Source: Anaerolineae bacterium (GTDB lineage: Bacteria; Chloroflexota; Anaerolineae; Anaerolineales; UBA11858). Taken from it: a stretch of DNA of 6,756 nucleotides. Each line of letters begins with the position of its first letter. Position 1 is the stretch's first letter. The stretch covers positions 1 through 6,756 of the forward strand of contig RFKO01000201.1 of the NCBI GenBank assembly GCA_003694235.1, read 5' to 3'. The translations under genes and the position numbers were made by a program. Below, piece by piece: positions 1-6,710 of the stretch. The notes beneath the pieces are model-generated. The model was not told where the DNA came from and made no database searches. It saw only the letters and a list, made by a program, of their open reading frames with translations.

Positions 1-833
1 CCATCCTCCCCATACAACAACGCGGGGATATCCAACGGCTGACCCTCCACCCAGGCCTGAAAGCCGGGCGCGGCCAGCATGTTGTTCAATTGCATGGCCA
101 GCTCGGAGCGCTCTTTTTGGGGGAAGAACGTCTCCACCGCGAAAACGCCCAACTTCTCGAAGGGTGGGTTCTGGATTTGCAGGATCAACTCCCCAAGTTC
201 CAGGTCTTGCCCGCGGCTCCAGGCATGTTCGAACAGATTGGCCAGCAAAATGTGCTCGCGCGAGCGCACCGGATCGATGTTCCTCATGCCAACCAGCCCC
301 AGCAAAGCGGTGACCATGCCGGCAATGCGCTCCCGCAGAAACTCTTTGTTTTCGTCCCAGGGAATTTCCGGCGCGCGCAAGCTGGAAAGAATGCTGATCG
401 GCAAACCGGCGTCTGAACCCGGCGTGAACACGGCAAAATGGGCAGACTGTTGCAACGCCCGCAGGCGGTCGCGTCCGATGCCCCAGCGACGCAACCCTTC
501 CCGCCAGGTTTTGGCAATCTCGGCGGCCAACTGCTCCGGCGATCTGCCGCTTCGTCGCGCCGCCTCGAGGTCAACCCAGGGGCGGAAATCCGCCGGAGAC
601 AGATCGGGGAAATGCAGCAAAGCGTTGGTGATGTCTCCCTTAGGATCAATCATCAGCGCCGGGATGCCTTGCAAAGCCGCCTCCTCAAGCAAATCCATGC
701 ACAGACCGGTCTTGCCTGAACCGGTCATGCCGACGACGACGGCGTGGGTGGTCAAATCTGCGGGGTCATAAAGCAACGGTCTGTTGGCGTCCAGAATACG
801 CCCCAGGTAGAACTTTCCTTTGGTATCCAGCAT
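1..833 (-). CDS. HerA/VirB4-like P-loop ATPase, 5' part only (C-terminus beyond the window)
   Basis: The first 277 residues are visible and the frame is open to the left edge, so the C-terminal part is missing. The Walker A loop is GMTGSGKTG (residues 35-43, K41 and T42) and the Walker B-like strand is ALMIDPKGD (59-67). The DPKGD signature and an early P-loop after a short beta-rich start are typical of the HerA/DUF87-DUF853 group of hexameric ATPases, which translocate DNA or act as motors with unknown cargo. An RSREH segment near residue 200 precedes a helical part. The ATG at 831-833 lies two bases after the stop of the membrane protein gene upstream, so translation is probably coupled; no good Shine-Dalgarno is seen. 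No nuclease partner (NurA) or conjugation gene is visible, so DNA-end processing or conjugation cannot be claimed. ATPase assignment is firm, biological role is not. Confidence 0.88.
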   Translation of the reverse strand, partial: MLDTKGKFYLGRILDANRPLLYDPADLTTHAVVVGMTGSGKTGLCMDLLEEAALQGIPALMIDPKGDITNALLHFPDLSPADFRPWVDLEAARRSGRSPEQLAAEIAKTWREGLRRWGIGRDRLRALQQSAHFAVFTPGSDAGLPISILSSLRAPEIPWDENKEFLRERIAGMVTALLGLVGMRNIDPVRSREHILLANLFEHAWSRGQDLELGELILQIQNPPFEKLGVFAVETFFPQKERSELAMQLNNMLAAPGFQAWVEGQPLDIPALLYGED

Positions 834-835
834 GG

Positions 836-2884
836 TTAATATTGTCCACAATCGAGTCGAGCGTTCAGTTGCTCCAGGTAATTTTCACGCTGCGGCGCAG
901 CAGGCGTTTCGGCAGCGATGCGCTCCCAGGTCTCGCACAACATTGGCCCGATGAAACGATTGATACGCAAGGCCTCTTCGCTCAGGGCAATGGCGCGCTC
1001 CCACTCGCCGACATGAGCGTACCCCTCGATAAACGGCACGCGTTCCGAAGCTTCGTTGGGAGAATCATCAAGCGCAAAGGCTATTTCACCCAGGCGTACC
1101 ACCTCGTCCCAATCGCCGCGTTGACGCGCCAGGTCGGCGCGTTCAAAATAATAACACCAGTTCTTCGGCTGTGCGAGCCGCGCCATCACCGGCGGCAAAA
1201 CGGCGGGTTTCTCGGGATCGGTGATGATCAGGCCGGTATCCGAGTAAGGAAGCGCTTCGTCCACATAGCTGGGCAACAGAGGGAAGTAAATATCCCGCGC
1301 GCTATCCAGCACCCGCAGGCAGGCAGGGGGGTGATGATAGATCACCACCGAACGATGCGGGGCGCCATGAAACGGGAAAAAGCGGTACACCGCGTTGAAC
1401 ACCGGGCTGCCTTCGACGCTCGTCTCCTCCCGCCCGAAGCGCAATTCAATATAGAAAATATTCAGCGGCAATTCACCCCCGGAAAAATCCGGGACATACG
1501 CCCAGTTGAGCGGGGCGGTCAAGGAATTATCGGTAGAGCGCACGTTAGGCAGTTCGTTGACCAGAATCGCAGTGCCTGGCTGCAGGCCGGGAATACGGGT
1601 GACCAGCTGCTGAAAGAACGCCACCTGATACTGCCAGTCGCGCCGGTAACTGATGGCTGTCTGATTGTGATAACCCACGGCCAGCCCGATCCAGGCCGAA
1701 AGCACGACCACCTGCACCGCCGGACGGCGGAAGACCTGCTCGATCAGCCAGGCCAGCAACAAACTGGCCCCCAGCATCATCGGCAGGTTGAGGCGGTCAT
1801 CCGGAAACTGCAGGCTGGGGTTCAGGGCAGTCACCCAGAAGGGCAGCGGGCTGACAAACAACGACGCCAGACCAAAGAACACCATCTCGCCGCGCGACTC
1901 GGCCTGACCATTCGGGCGGTATGCCAGCGAAAGATAAAACGCCACGCCCGCGGCGACCGCCCCTGCCGCCACCCAGATGAACATGCGGGCGCGAGGGCCG
2001 TAAAGGTTCGGGTCGGGCAGATGAAAAGCCAGCAACCAGGCCCGCAGACCGGCCTCAAACACATCCCCTACCGCCTGCACCAGCAAGGCCCCCAGCCCCA
2101 GGCTGGGATTCTCCACCTCGTCGAAGATCACAATGGCATAGTTGACCTGCAATGAAACCAGATACCGCCACAGGAAAATCCCGGCCAACAAAACGACATA
2201 CGGCCAGCCCTGCCTGACCGCCTGCCAGAGCGACTGCTTCAGATCCCGGCTCTCCCGGCGGGCAAGCAACCAGAGCAACGCCAGGCGCGCCAGCTCCAGG
2301 CCATAGTAGTACTCGGTGGTCAGCATGGCCGCCAGAGAAAGCCCCAGCGCGGCAGCCGTATATCGCCGATAACGCGCTTTTTCCCGCACCGCGCGCACCG
2401 TAAAGCCAAAGGATAAGAAAAAGGGGATCAGCGGGAAGAGATGGCGGCTGGTGTTGACGGCCACAAACTGATGACTGAAAGCCGGGTACACCAGAAAGAG
2501 CAGCGTCACCCAGCGGTTGCGGTTGCGCTCCTGCGGCCAGATTTGCGCCAGCATCCAGTAAAGCGCCAGCGCTCCGCCCAGGCGAAAGGCCAGGTTGTAC
2601 ACCTGCCATCCGAGAGGAGACTCTCCGGCCAGCAGTGAGCCGAGAAACAGCACCACGCCGGAGAGCGGGCGATGCTCCACGTCTATGCGCAACATCCCCT
2701 GCGGGCCGAGCACATGCCCGAACCAGATCCACGGCCAGTCGTCCCAGTAAAAGCCCATGAAAGGCAAATACACCCCATAGGCCGTCAGCGCGACCCCCAG
2801 CAGCACCAGCGGGAAGAAACCGCGCCAGGCCGTCAGCCGACTGAGAGCGGCAAGCCAATCACGCACCCGAGAAAGCAACTTCAT
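836..2884 (-). CDS. Polytopic membrane protein, GT-C glycosyltransferase-like, with TPR-like C-terminal tail
   Basis: 682 residues. The first ~405 hold roughly 11-13 hydrophobic segments (clear ones near 23-43, 93-113, 227-246, 301-321, 368-384 and 389-404). Just after the first segment is FYWDDWPW (45-52), with acidic pair D48-D49, followed by an EHRPL motif (70-74). An acidic pair in the first outer loop plus a downstream RPL is the pattern of GT-C enzymes such as the PMT/ArnT and TMTC-like families, which use polyprenyl-phosphate sugars outside the membrane. Residues 405-575 form a soluble region, and 576-642 contain two helical hairpins resembling TPRs (for example GDWDEVVRLGEIAFAL and GEWERAIALSEEALRI). 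Membrane GT-C plus TPR is the TMTC-type architecture. ATG start is supported by GAGG five bases upstream (2890-2893). The gene lies 12 bases after the cupin and 2 before the ATPase. Substrate and activity are unknown; a non-enzymatic membrane protein remains possible. Confidence 0.85.
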   Translation of the reverse strand: MKLLSRVRDWLAALSRLTAWRGFFPLVLLGVALTAYGVYLPFMGFYWDDWPWIWFGHVLGPQGMLRIDVEHRPLSGVVLFLGSLLAGESPLGWQVYNLAFRLGGALALYWMLAQIWPQERNRNRWVTLLFLVYPAFSHQFVAVNTSRHLFPLIPFFLSFGFTVRAVREKARYRRYTAAALGLSLAAMLTTEYYYGLELARLALLWLLARRESRDLKQSLWQAVRQGWPYVVLLAGIFLWRYLVSLQVNYAIVIFDEVENPSLGLGALLVQAVGDVFEAGLRAWLLAFHLPDPNLYGPRARMFIWVAAGAVAAGVAFYLSLAYRPNGQAESRGEMVFFGLASLFVSPLPFWVTALNPSLQFPDDRLNLPMMLGASLLLAWLIEQVFRRPAVQVVVLSAWIGLAVGYHNQTAISYRRDWQYQVAFFQQLVTRIPGLQPGTAILVNELPNVRSTDNSLTAPLNWAYVPDFSGGELPLNIFYIELRFGREETSVEGSPVFNAVYRFFPFHGAPHRSVVIYHHPPACLRVLDSARDIYFPLLPSYVDEALPYSDTGLIITDPEKPAVLPPVMARLAQPKNWCYYFERADLARQRGDWDEVVRLGEIAFALDDSPNEASERVPFIEGYAHVGEWERAIALSEEALRINRFIGPMLCETWERIAAETPAAPQRENYLEQLNARLDCGQY

Positions 2885-2896
2885 CCCTGCCTCATC

Positions 2897-3223
2897 TCAG
2901 TATTTGTACTCCTCACGCACCGGGCTGAACACATCCATCACCCGCACAGGGTGATCAAATGTCCGAGCATCGTGTTCCACCCCACCGGGGATGACGTACA
3001 CATCCCCCGGCCCGAGGCGCTTCTTCTCATCTCCCACGGTAAACTCAATCTCCCCTTCCAGCACAATCCCAACCTGCTCATGAGGATGACTATGCCTGGG
3101 AAGGTGGACATGTGGCTCGAGGTCTACCACAGCCACCAGCATCTTCTCGCCCCAAAACGTGCGGGCGTTGATGCCGGCGAGCAATTCTTTGGGTTGGCGT
3201 TGGGATGGATCGTAGAAGTACAT
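2897..3223 (-). CDS. Small single-domain cupin protein (metal-binding type)
   Basis: 108 residues, the usual length of a stand-alone cupin_2 beta-barrel. Cupin motif 1 is seen at residues 42-57 (PRHSHPHEQVGIVLEG), with candidate metal ligands H44, H46 or H48 and E49/Q50. Motif 2 is at 71-84 (GPGDVYVIPGGVEH), with H84 as the remaining ligand. All conserved features of a metal-containing cupin are therefore present. There is no signal peptide, so it is cytoplasmic. Such proteins range from sugar-binding and isomerase-like enzymes to dioxygenases and sensor proteins, and nothing here selects one. The ATG has an excellent Shine-Dalgarno. It starts the second gene group after the 57-base repeat-bearing gap, and its stop lies 12 bases before the membrane protein start, so the two are probably co-transcribed. 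Fold is near certain; function is open. Confidence 0.92.
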   Translation of the reverse strand: MYFYDPSQRQPKELLAGINARTFWGEKMLVAVVDLEPHVHLPRHSHPHEQVGIVLEGEIEFTVGDEKKRLGPGDVYVIPGGVEHDARTFDHPVRVMDVFSPVREEYKY

Positions 3224-3280
3224 GGGAATTTCCTCCTGGGTGGGAATGGCTAATAGTGAGCAGTGAGCAGTGAACAGTGG
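3224..3280. other. 57-base intergenic gap between the two gene groups
   Basis: The only internal gap over 12 bases. It holds a 7-base tandem repeat at the end nearer the lipoprotein gene and the cupin ribosome binding site at the other. I see no convincing GC-rich hairpin with a T-run, so no intrinsic terminator can be called. A TATTAG stretch on the minus strand (about 3250-3255) could be a -10 element, but no matching -35 at proper spacing was found, so read-through from the upstream genes is as likely as a new promoter. Confidence 0.5.
3232..3237 (-). promoter_or_regulatory. Strong Shine-Dalgarno (AGGAGG) of the cupin gene
   Basis: On the minus strand the bases read AGGAGG followed by an 8-base spacer and ATG. 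It is the best ribosome binding site in the window; genes placed at tight junctions have weaker ones. This fixes the cupin start and suggests independent translation initiation after the gap. Confidence 0.8.
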
Positions 3281-3282
3281 TC
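3255..3282. repeat. Heptanucleotide tandem repeat (AGTGAGC-type), about four units
   Basis: Plus-strand units are AGTGAGC (3255-3261), AGTGAGC (3262-3268), AGTGAAC (3269-3275) and a degenerate AGTGGTC (3276-3282). The last unit enters the stop codon (3281-3283) of the phospholipase-D-like gene. On the other strand the unit reads like CACTGCT/CACTGTT. Short 7-base tandem repeats of this kind are known as dispersed intergenic elements in several bacterial groups including cyanobacteria; presence elsewhere in this genome cannot be seen here. Confidence 0.8.
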
Positions 3283-4348
3283 AGGGGGCGGTGGTTGCCG
3301 TCAGGCGCTCAAACTCTACCAGGTATTGCGCCGCGATTTCAGGACTGTAGATGACCAGCACGTTCTCGTCATTGCGCTCTTCCGCACTGCGACTGAAATT
3401 ATACGAGCCGGTGACGACAGTCTGTCCATCCACGACGATGAATTTATGATGCATGCGGTTGGGATTGTTATCCAGAACAATATCCAGTCCCGCGGTCTGC
3501 AGGCGGTCGAACTCCGTTCCCTGATTGGAATAGTATTGCTCGGCTTCAAAGACACCCGCGATGGACACTCCTTCGGCGGCGCGCGCCAGCATGGCATCCG
3601 CCAGCGGATCGGATGTAAACGAAAACGCGGCGAACACCACACTCTGCCGCGCGCTTTGCACCAGGCGCACCAGCGCATCAGAGACATGGTCTTCAGGTGA
3701 AAAATAATTCTCTACCCTCACGCCATTGAGAGATAGCGAAGGATTGGGCGTCTCGAAACCGATTTGCACGCCAAACAGACCGGCGGTGAACATCTCTTCG
3801 AACTCCTGACGATAATTCTCAGCCAGTCGCGTAGAGCGAATGCGCACCACATTGTTGTTGTTGCGATACACCCCATTGACGGTGAAGTTCATCGAACCCG
3901 TCCAGACCTCATACCCATCAATGACGATGAACTTGTTGTGCATGCGCCCCTCTCCGCCATCGGCGCGGATGGGGATACCTGCCGCCAGCAACTGCTGGAA
4001 CTCCGGTCGGTCCAGATTATCGGTCTCGGCCACCACGCGCACGGTAACGCCGCGCTTGTGTGCTGCGATCAACGCATCGCGCAGGCTCCACAAATTGAAG
4101 TCGTAGGCCGCCACATCAATCGACAGACCTGCCGCCTCAATCGCCTGCGCTATGCGCTCGTCCACGCCGCCGCGGTAAGAATCAGCCTGGGGAGCGTTCG
4201 GATCGGTAAAGAACACCTCAATTTCTGCGGAAAGCGGCGTGGCTTCATCCTGAAGCGGGGTAACCACTGCCGGTCCTGGCGGCAGGCAGGCTGCCAGCCC
4301 CCAGATAAAAATGCCCCCTGCCAGACAATACTTCCAAAAGTTTTTCAT
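3281..4348 (-). CDS. Lipoprotein with two phospholipase-D (HKD) motifs
   Basis: 355 residues. The N-terminus is a lipoprotein signal: basic start, hydrophobic stretch and lipobox LAAC with acylated Cys at 21, so the mature protein is expected to be tethered outside the cytoplasmic membrane. Two PLD half-domains follow. HKD motif 1 has H137, K139, D144 and GSMN (151-154); motif 2 has H300, K302, D307 and GSYN (314-317). Each is preceded by an arginine-methionine and both look catalytically intact. PLD-superfamily enzymes cleave or transfer phosphodiester bonds through a phosphohistidine; members include Nuc-type nucleases, phospholipases and cardiolipin synthases. A cardiolipin synthase would normally have transmembrane helices, which are absent, so a surface nuclease or phospholipase is more likely. 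ATG start lies 9 bases after the upstream stop, with a modest GAGATGG ribosome site overlapping that stop. Substrate cannot be told from sequence. Confidence 0.92.
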   Translation of the reverse strand: MKNFWKYCLAGGIFIWGLAACLPPGPAVVTPLQDEATPLSAEIEVFFTDPNAPQADSYRGGVDERIAQAIEAAGLSIDVAAYDFNLWSLRDALIAAHKRGVTVRVVAETDNLDRPEFQQLLAAGIPIRADGGEGRMHNKFIVIDGYEVWTGSMNFTVNGVYRNNNNVVRIRSTRLAENYRQEFEEMFTAGLFGVQIGFETPNPSLSLNGVRVENYFSPEDHVSDALVRLVQSARQSVVFAAFSFTSDPLADAMLARAAEGVSIAGVFEAEQYYSNQGTEFDRLQTAGLDIVLDNNPNRMHHKFIVVDGQTVVTGSYNFSRSAEERNDENVLVIYSPEIAAQYLVEFERLTATTAP

Positions 4349-4357
4349 GCCATCTCA

Positions 4358-4873
4358 TCAATGATAAAAATCCAAGACCTCACTCAACGCCTGCTCGGCG
4401 AGAGGTCTGTCCGCTGCCAGCCAGATGAGCAAATCGCCGCTTACATAGTAGAAATGCAGCTGCCCCATTCCCTCCAGACGATACACCGGGTAGCCATCAA
4501 CCGATATTTCCTCCGGTGTTGTGAAAGGCGAACCTCCGGCCTCTATTTTGCGCGTCATCGTCTCGAGCATCCGCGCCGCGGCCCAGCGATTTAACGCACC
4601 GCTCACCCAAAGAACCGCCTGCCGTCCGTCACCATACGCTCCCACCGCGCCGGAGACCAGGGGAAAATCCAGATCATGCAACTGATTGATTTGCTCCACG
4701 GCATCACGCCCAAAAGCATGCTGTCGCAGTGGCAGTCCTGCCAGTTTCTCCGGCAACCGTGCCGGGGACGGTTCAGCCAGCCGGGCGCGGTAGCTGCCAT
4801 ACAACACCCCGCCCAGAAAAATCACCGTCCCCAGAGAAATCAGGACGACTGCCAGAACCTTGCGCTGCGTCAC
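4358..4873 (-). CDS. Single-pass membrane-anchored protein of unknown function
   Basis: 171 residues, not recognised as a named family. A short basic N-terminus (MTQRK) precedes one hydrophobic segment (about 6-26) followed by YRAR, so it is either a signal anchor or an uncleaved leader with the remaining ~140 residues outside. The outer part is mixed alpha/beta and contains GAYGDGRQAVLWVSGAL (about 78-94), an SPFTTPEEI segment and HFYYVSGDLLIWLAAD near the end. No catalytic motif or cysteine pair is seen. The start is GTG, two bases after the stop of the peptidase gene; a GGAGG (4887-4891) lies 13 bases upstream, rather far, so translational coupling is probable. Sandwiched between a secreted peptidoglycan hydrolase and a surface lipoprotein, an envelope role is inferred only from context. 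Confidence 0.8.
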   Translation of the reverse strand: MTQRKVLAVVLISLGTVIFLGGVLYGSYRARLAEPSPARLPEKLAGLPLRQHAFGRDAVEQINQLHDLDFPLVSGAVGAYGDGRQAVLWVSGALNRWAAARMLETMTRKIEAGGSPFTTPEEISVDGYPVYRLEGMGQLHFYYVSGDLLIWLAADRPLAEQALSEVLDFYH

Positions 4874-4875
4874 TT

Positions 4876-5952
4876 TCAGGGGATGACCTCCAACGGATTC
4901 ACCTTGGCGCCGTTGAGCAGCAACTCGAAATGCAGGTGCGCGCCGAACGAATTCCCGGTGTTGCCAATCGCCCCAATGCGCGTCCCCTGGAACACACTCT
5001 GCCCGCAGGTCACTGCCACCGCGCTCAGGTGGGCATAGGCTGATTGCCAGCCGGTGCCATGATCAATCACCACCAGATAGCCAAAGCCGTAATCGCTCCA
5101 ACCGGCGAACACCACCACGCCGTTATCCACTGCATAAACCGGATCGCCCTCTGCGCCGCCGATGTCAATCCCGTTGTGGACGCCCGGAATGTAGTTATAG
5201 CCCGAAATCTCCCGGCTGTTTGCCGGCCAGACGAAGGTATAGGTGCCGATCGCGCCTTCGTAAACCGCGCCGCAAGAGCCGGCACCGTAATATCTGGCAG
5301 AAGCGGGGTTAGAGCGGGTGATCGCCGGCGGCCCCCAATCGCGCAACGCTCGCCGCCCTCCGGGGATGATCAACCAGGTACCCGGCTCGATCTCAACTTC
5401 ATCTGGCGAGGTGATGGTCAAATCGAATCGGTTGCCCGGATATTCCAGAATCACCTGAGGATCCACCTTGAAGAACTCCGCCACCGCCGTGAGGCTATCA
5501 CCCTCCTGCCACTGGTAGTAAGCCCCATCCACCGGCAGGATGTTGAGCACCTGCCCTTGCTTCACCACGTGTGGGTTCTTCTCCAGCGCCTCGAAGTTCC
5601 CCCACAAAATCGTCTCCGGTCGCAGACCAAAATCGGCGGCAATCGAAAACAGGCTATCCCCTGGCTGCACGGTGTAGGTGATCACATCCACACGCTCGCG
5701 CTCCGGGATGGTGGTGTGCATGGAGGCCACGCGGGTGATCCCCGGCGGCGGAGCAGCCGCGGCCAGGGGAGGCAAAGTGCTCAACCGCGGTTGCGGATCG
5801 GCAACCGCCGTGGGTGTGGGCAGGGGTGGCGCGGTGGCAGCCGCTGCGCCGCGCTGATAGCGCTCCCAACCCAGCGCGGCGAGCACAAGTACCAGACCCA
5901 CAGCCAGCAGGTTAACAGCCCCCACGGTGAGCAGATGCAAGGCGCGCTTCAT
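4876..5952 (-). CDS. Membrane-anchored or secreted LysM/M23 metallopeptidase (peptidoglycan hydrolase)
   Basis: 358 residues. An N-terminal hydrophobic segment (about 7-28) acts as signal or anchor; a low-complexity Ala/Pro/Thr linker follows (35-72). Two LysM domains bind glycan: LysM1 about 92-140 (TVQPGDSLFSIA) and LysM2 about 146-198 (WQEGDSLTAVA). The M23 (LytM/lysostaphin) domain fills about 230-358 with all zinc and catalytic residues: H259 and D263 (HNGID), H308 (AHLS) and H339/H341 (HLH). The enzyme should cleave peptide cross-links of peptidoglycan outside the membrane, rather than being a degenerate NlpD/EnvC-type activator. The only two cysteines, C227 and C316, lie in the exported part and could form a disulfide. 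ATG overlaps the TerC stop as ATGA; GGAGAGG lies a few bases upstream. The downstream gene begins two bases after its stop. Family assignment is firm. Confidence 0.95.
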   Translation of the reverse strand: MKRALHLLTVGAVNLLAVGLVLVLAALGWERYQRGAAAATAPPLPTPTAVADPQPRLSTLPPLAAAAPPPGITRVASMHTTIPERERVDVITYTVQPGDSLFSIAADFGLRPETILWGNFEALEKNPHVVKQGQVLNILPVDGAYYQWQEGDSLTAVAEFFKVDPQVILEYPGNRFDLTITSPDEVEIEPGTWLIIPGGRRALRDWGPPAITRSNPASARYYGAGSCGAVYEGAIGTYTFVWPANSREISGYNYIPGVHNGIDIGGAEGDPVYAVDNGVVVFAGWSDYGFGYLVVIDHGTGWQSAYAHLSAVAVTCGQSVFQGTRIGAIGNTGNSFGAHLHFELLLNGAKVNPLEVIP

Positions 5953-6710
5953 TCCGCGGCCTCTCCCCCTTCCTCCACATATGGCTGCCGCAACCGAACC
6001 GGCGGCACGGTGCGCTCACGCAACTGCTGGTTGAGCATCTCGACGAAGAACGAGAAGCCCATGGCGAAATAGGTGTACCCTTTGGGGATGTGAAAGCCCA
6101 GCCCCTCCGCCACCAGGTTGACGCCGATGAGCAGCAGGAAACTGAGCGCCAGCATCTTCAATGTGGGGCGGTCGTTCACAAAATCGCTGATCGGCCCCGA
6201 AGCGTACATCATGATGCCCACAGCGATGACCACCGCAATGATCATCACCTCCAGATGATCAGCCATCCCCACAGCAGTGATCACCGAGTCCAGCGAAAAA
6301 ACGATATCCAGCAAGCCAATCTGCACCACCACCGCCCAAAGCGCGGGCTTCACTTTGGCCGAGGCTTTCCCATCATGGCCCTCCAGTTTGTCGTGAATCT
6401 CGATGGTGCTCTTGGCCAGCAGGAACAAACCGCCGATGAGCAAAATCAAATCATGCCCGGAGACCTCGTGCCCGAACACGGCAAACAGCGGCGCGGTCAG
6501 CCCAATCAGCCAGGCCAGCGATAGTAACAGCAGGATGCGCGTCACCAGCGCCATCAACAACCCCAGTTGGCGTCCTTTTTTCTGCTGATGCGCAGGCAAC
6601 TTGCCCGCCAGAATGGAGATGAAGATGATGTTATCAATGCCCAGGACGATCTCCAACACGGTGAGCGTCAACAGGGCAATCCAGGCTTCAGGTTGGGTAA
6701 ACCACTGCAT
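5949..6710 (-). CDS. TerC-family integral membrane protein (probable metal ion exporter)
   Basis: 253 residues from the chosen ATG. Family hallmarks are EIVLGIDNIIFI near the start (E20, D26, N27) and DIVFSLDSVITAVG in the middle (D135, D141), plus the late PKGYTYFAMGFSFFVEMLN segment (about 209-227). About seven hydrophobic segments are visible with a hydrophilic, Lys/His-rich loop around 104-122. Family members (Alx in E. coli, MeeF/MeeY in Bacillus) are linked to manganese export and metallation of exported enzymes; others sit in tellurite-resistance loci, but no other ter gene is seen here. A GTG 24 bases upstream (6734) would add eight residues, but it lacks a ribosome site, whereas the ATG at 6710 has AGAGGA five bases upstream and the N-terminus then matches family style. 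It is the first gene of the tightly packed set and overlaps the peptidase gene by four bases. Confidence 0.94.
   Translation of the reverse strand: MQWFTQPEAWIALLTLTVLEIVLGIDNIIFISILAGKLPAHQQKKGRQLGLLMALVTRILLLLSLAWLIGLTAPLFAVFGHEVSGHDLILLIGGLFLLAKSTIEIHDKLEGHDGKASAKVKPALWAVVVQIGLLDIVFSLDSVITAVGMADHLEVMIIAVVIAVGIMMYASGPISDFVNDRPTLKMLALSFLLLIGVNLVAEGLGFHIPKGYTYFAMGFSFFVEMLNQQLRERTVPPVRLRQPYVEEGGEAAE

Noticed and set aside
79..771. 230-residue plus-strand open frame at the left edge
   Set aside because: Antisense to the ATPase frame, which has clear Walker A and B motifs; composition is Ser/Arg-rich shadow.
842..2155. 437-residue plus-strand open frame
   Set aside because: It lies wholly antisense to the 682-residue membrane protein, is rich in Arg, His and Gln as expected from the complement of hydrophobic codons, and shows no motif or signal.
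3224..3280. CRISPR array or intrinsic terminator in the intergenic gap
   Set aside because: Repeat units are 7 bases without spacers, and no GC-rich hairpin followed by a T-run is seen.
3764..4594. 276-residue plus-strand open frame
   Set aside because: Antisense to the HKD lipoprotein and the small anchored protein; no recognisable domain.
5044..6072. 342-residue plus-strand open frame
   Set aside because: Antisense to the LysM/M23 and TerC genes, whose motifs are unmistakable; the product is low-complexity Arg/His-rich with no domain.
5949..6710. Tellurite resistance operon
   Set aside because: Only the TerC-family protein is present; no TerA, TerB, TerD, TerE or TerZ-like gene lies in the window.
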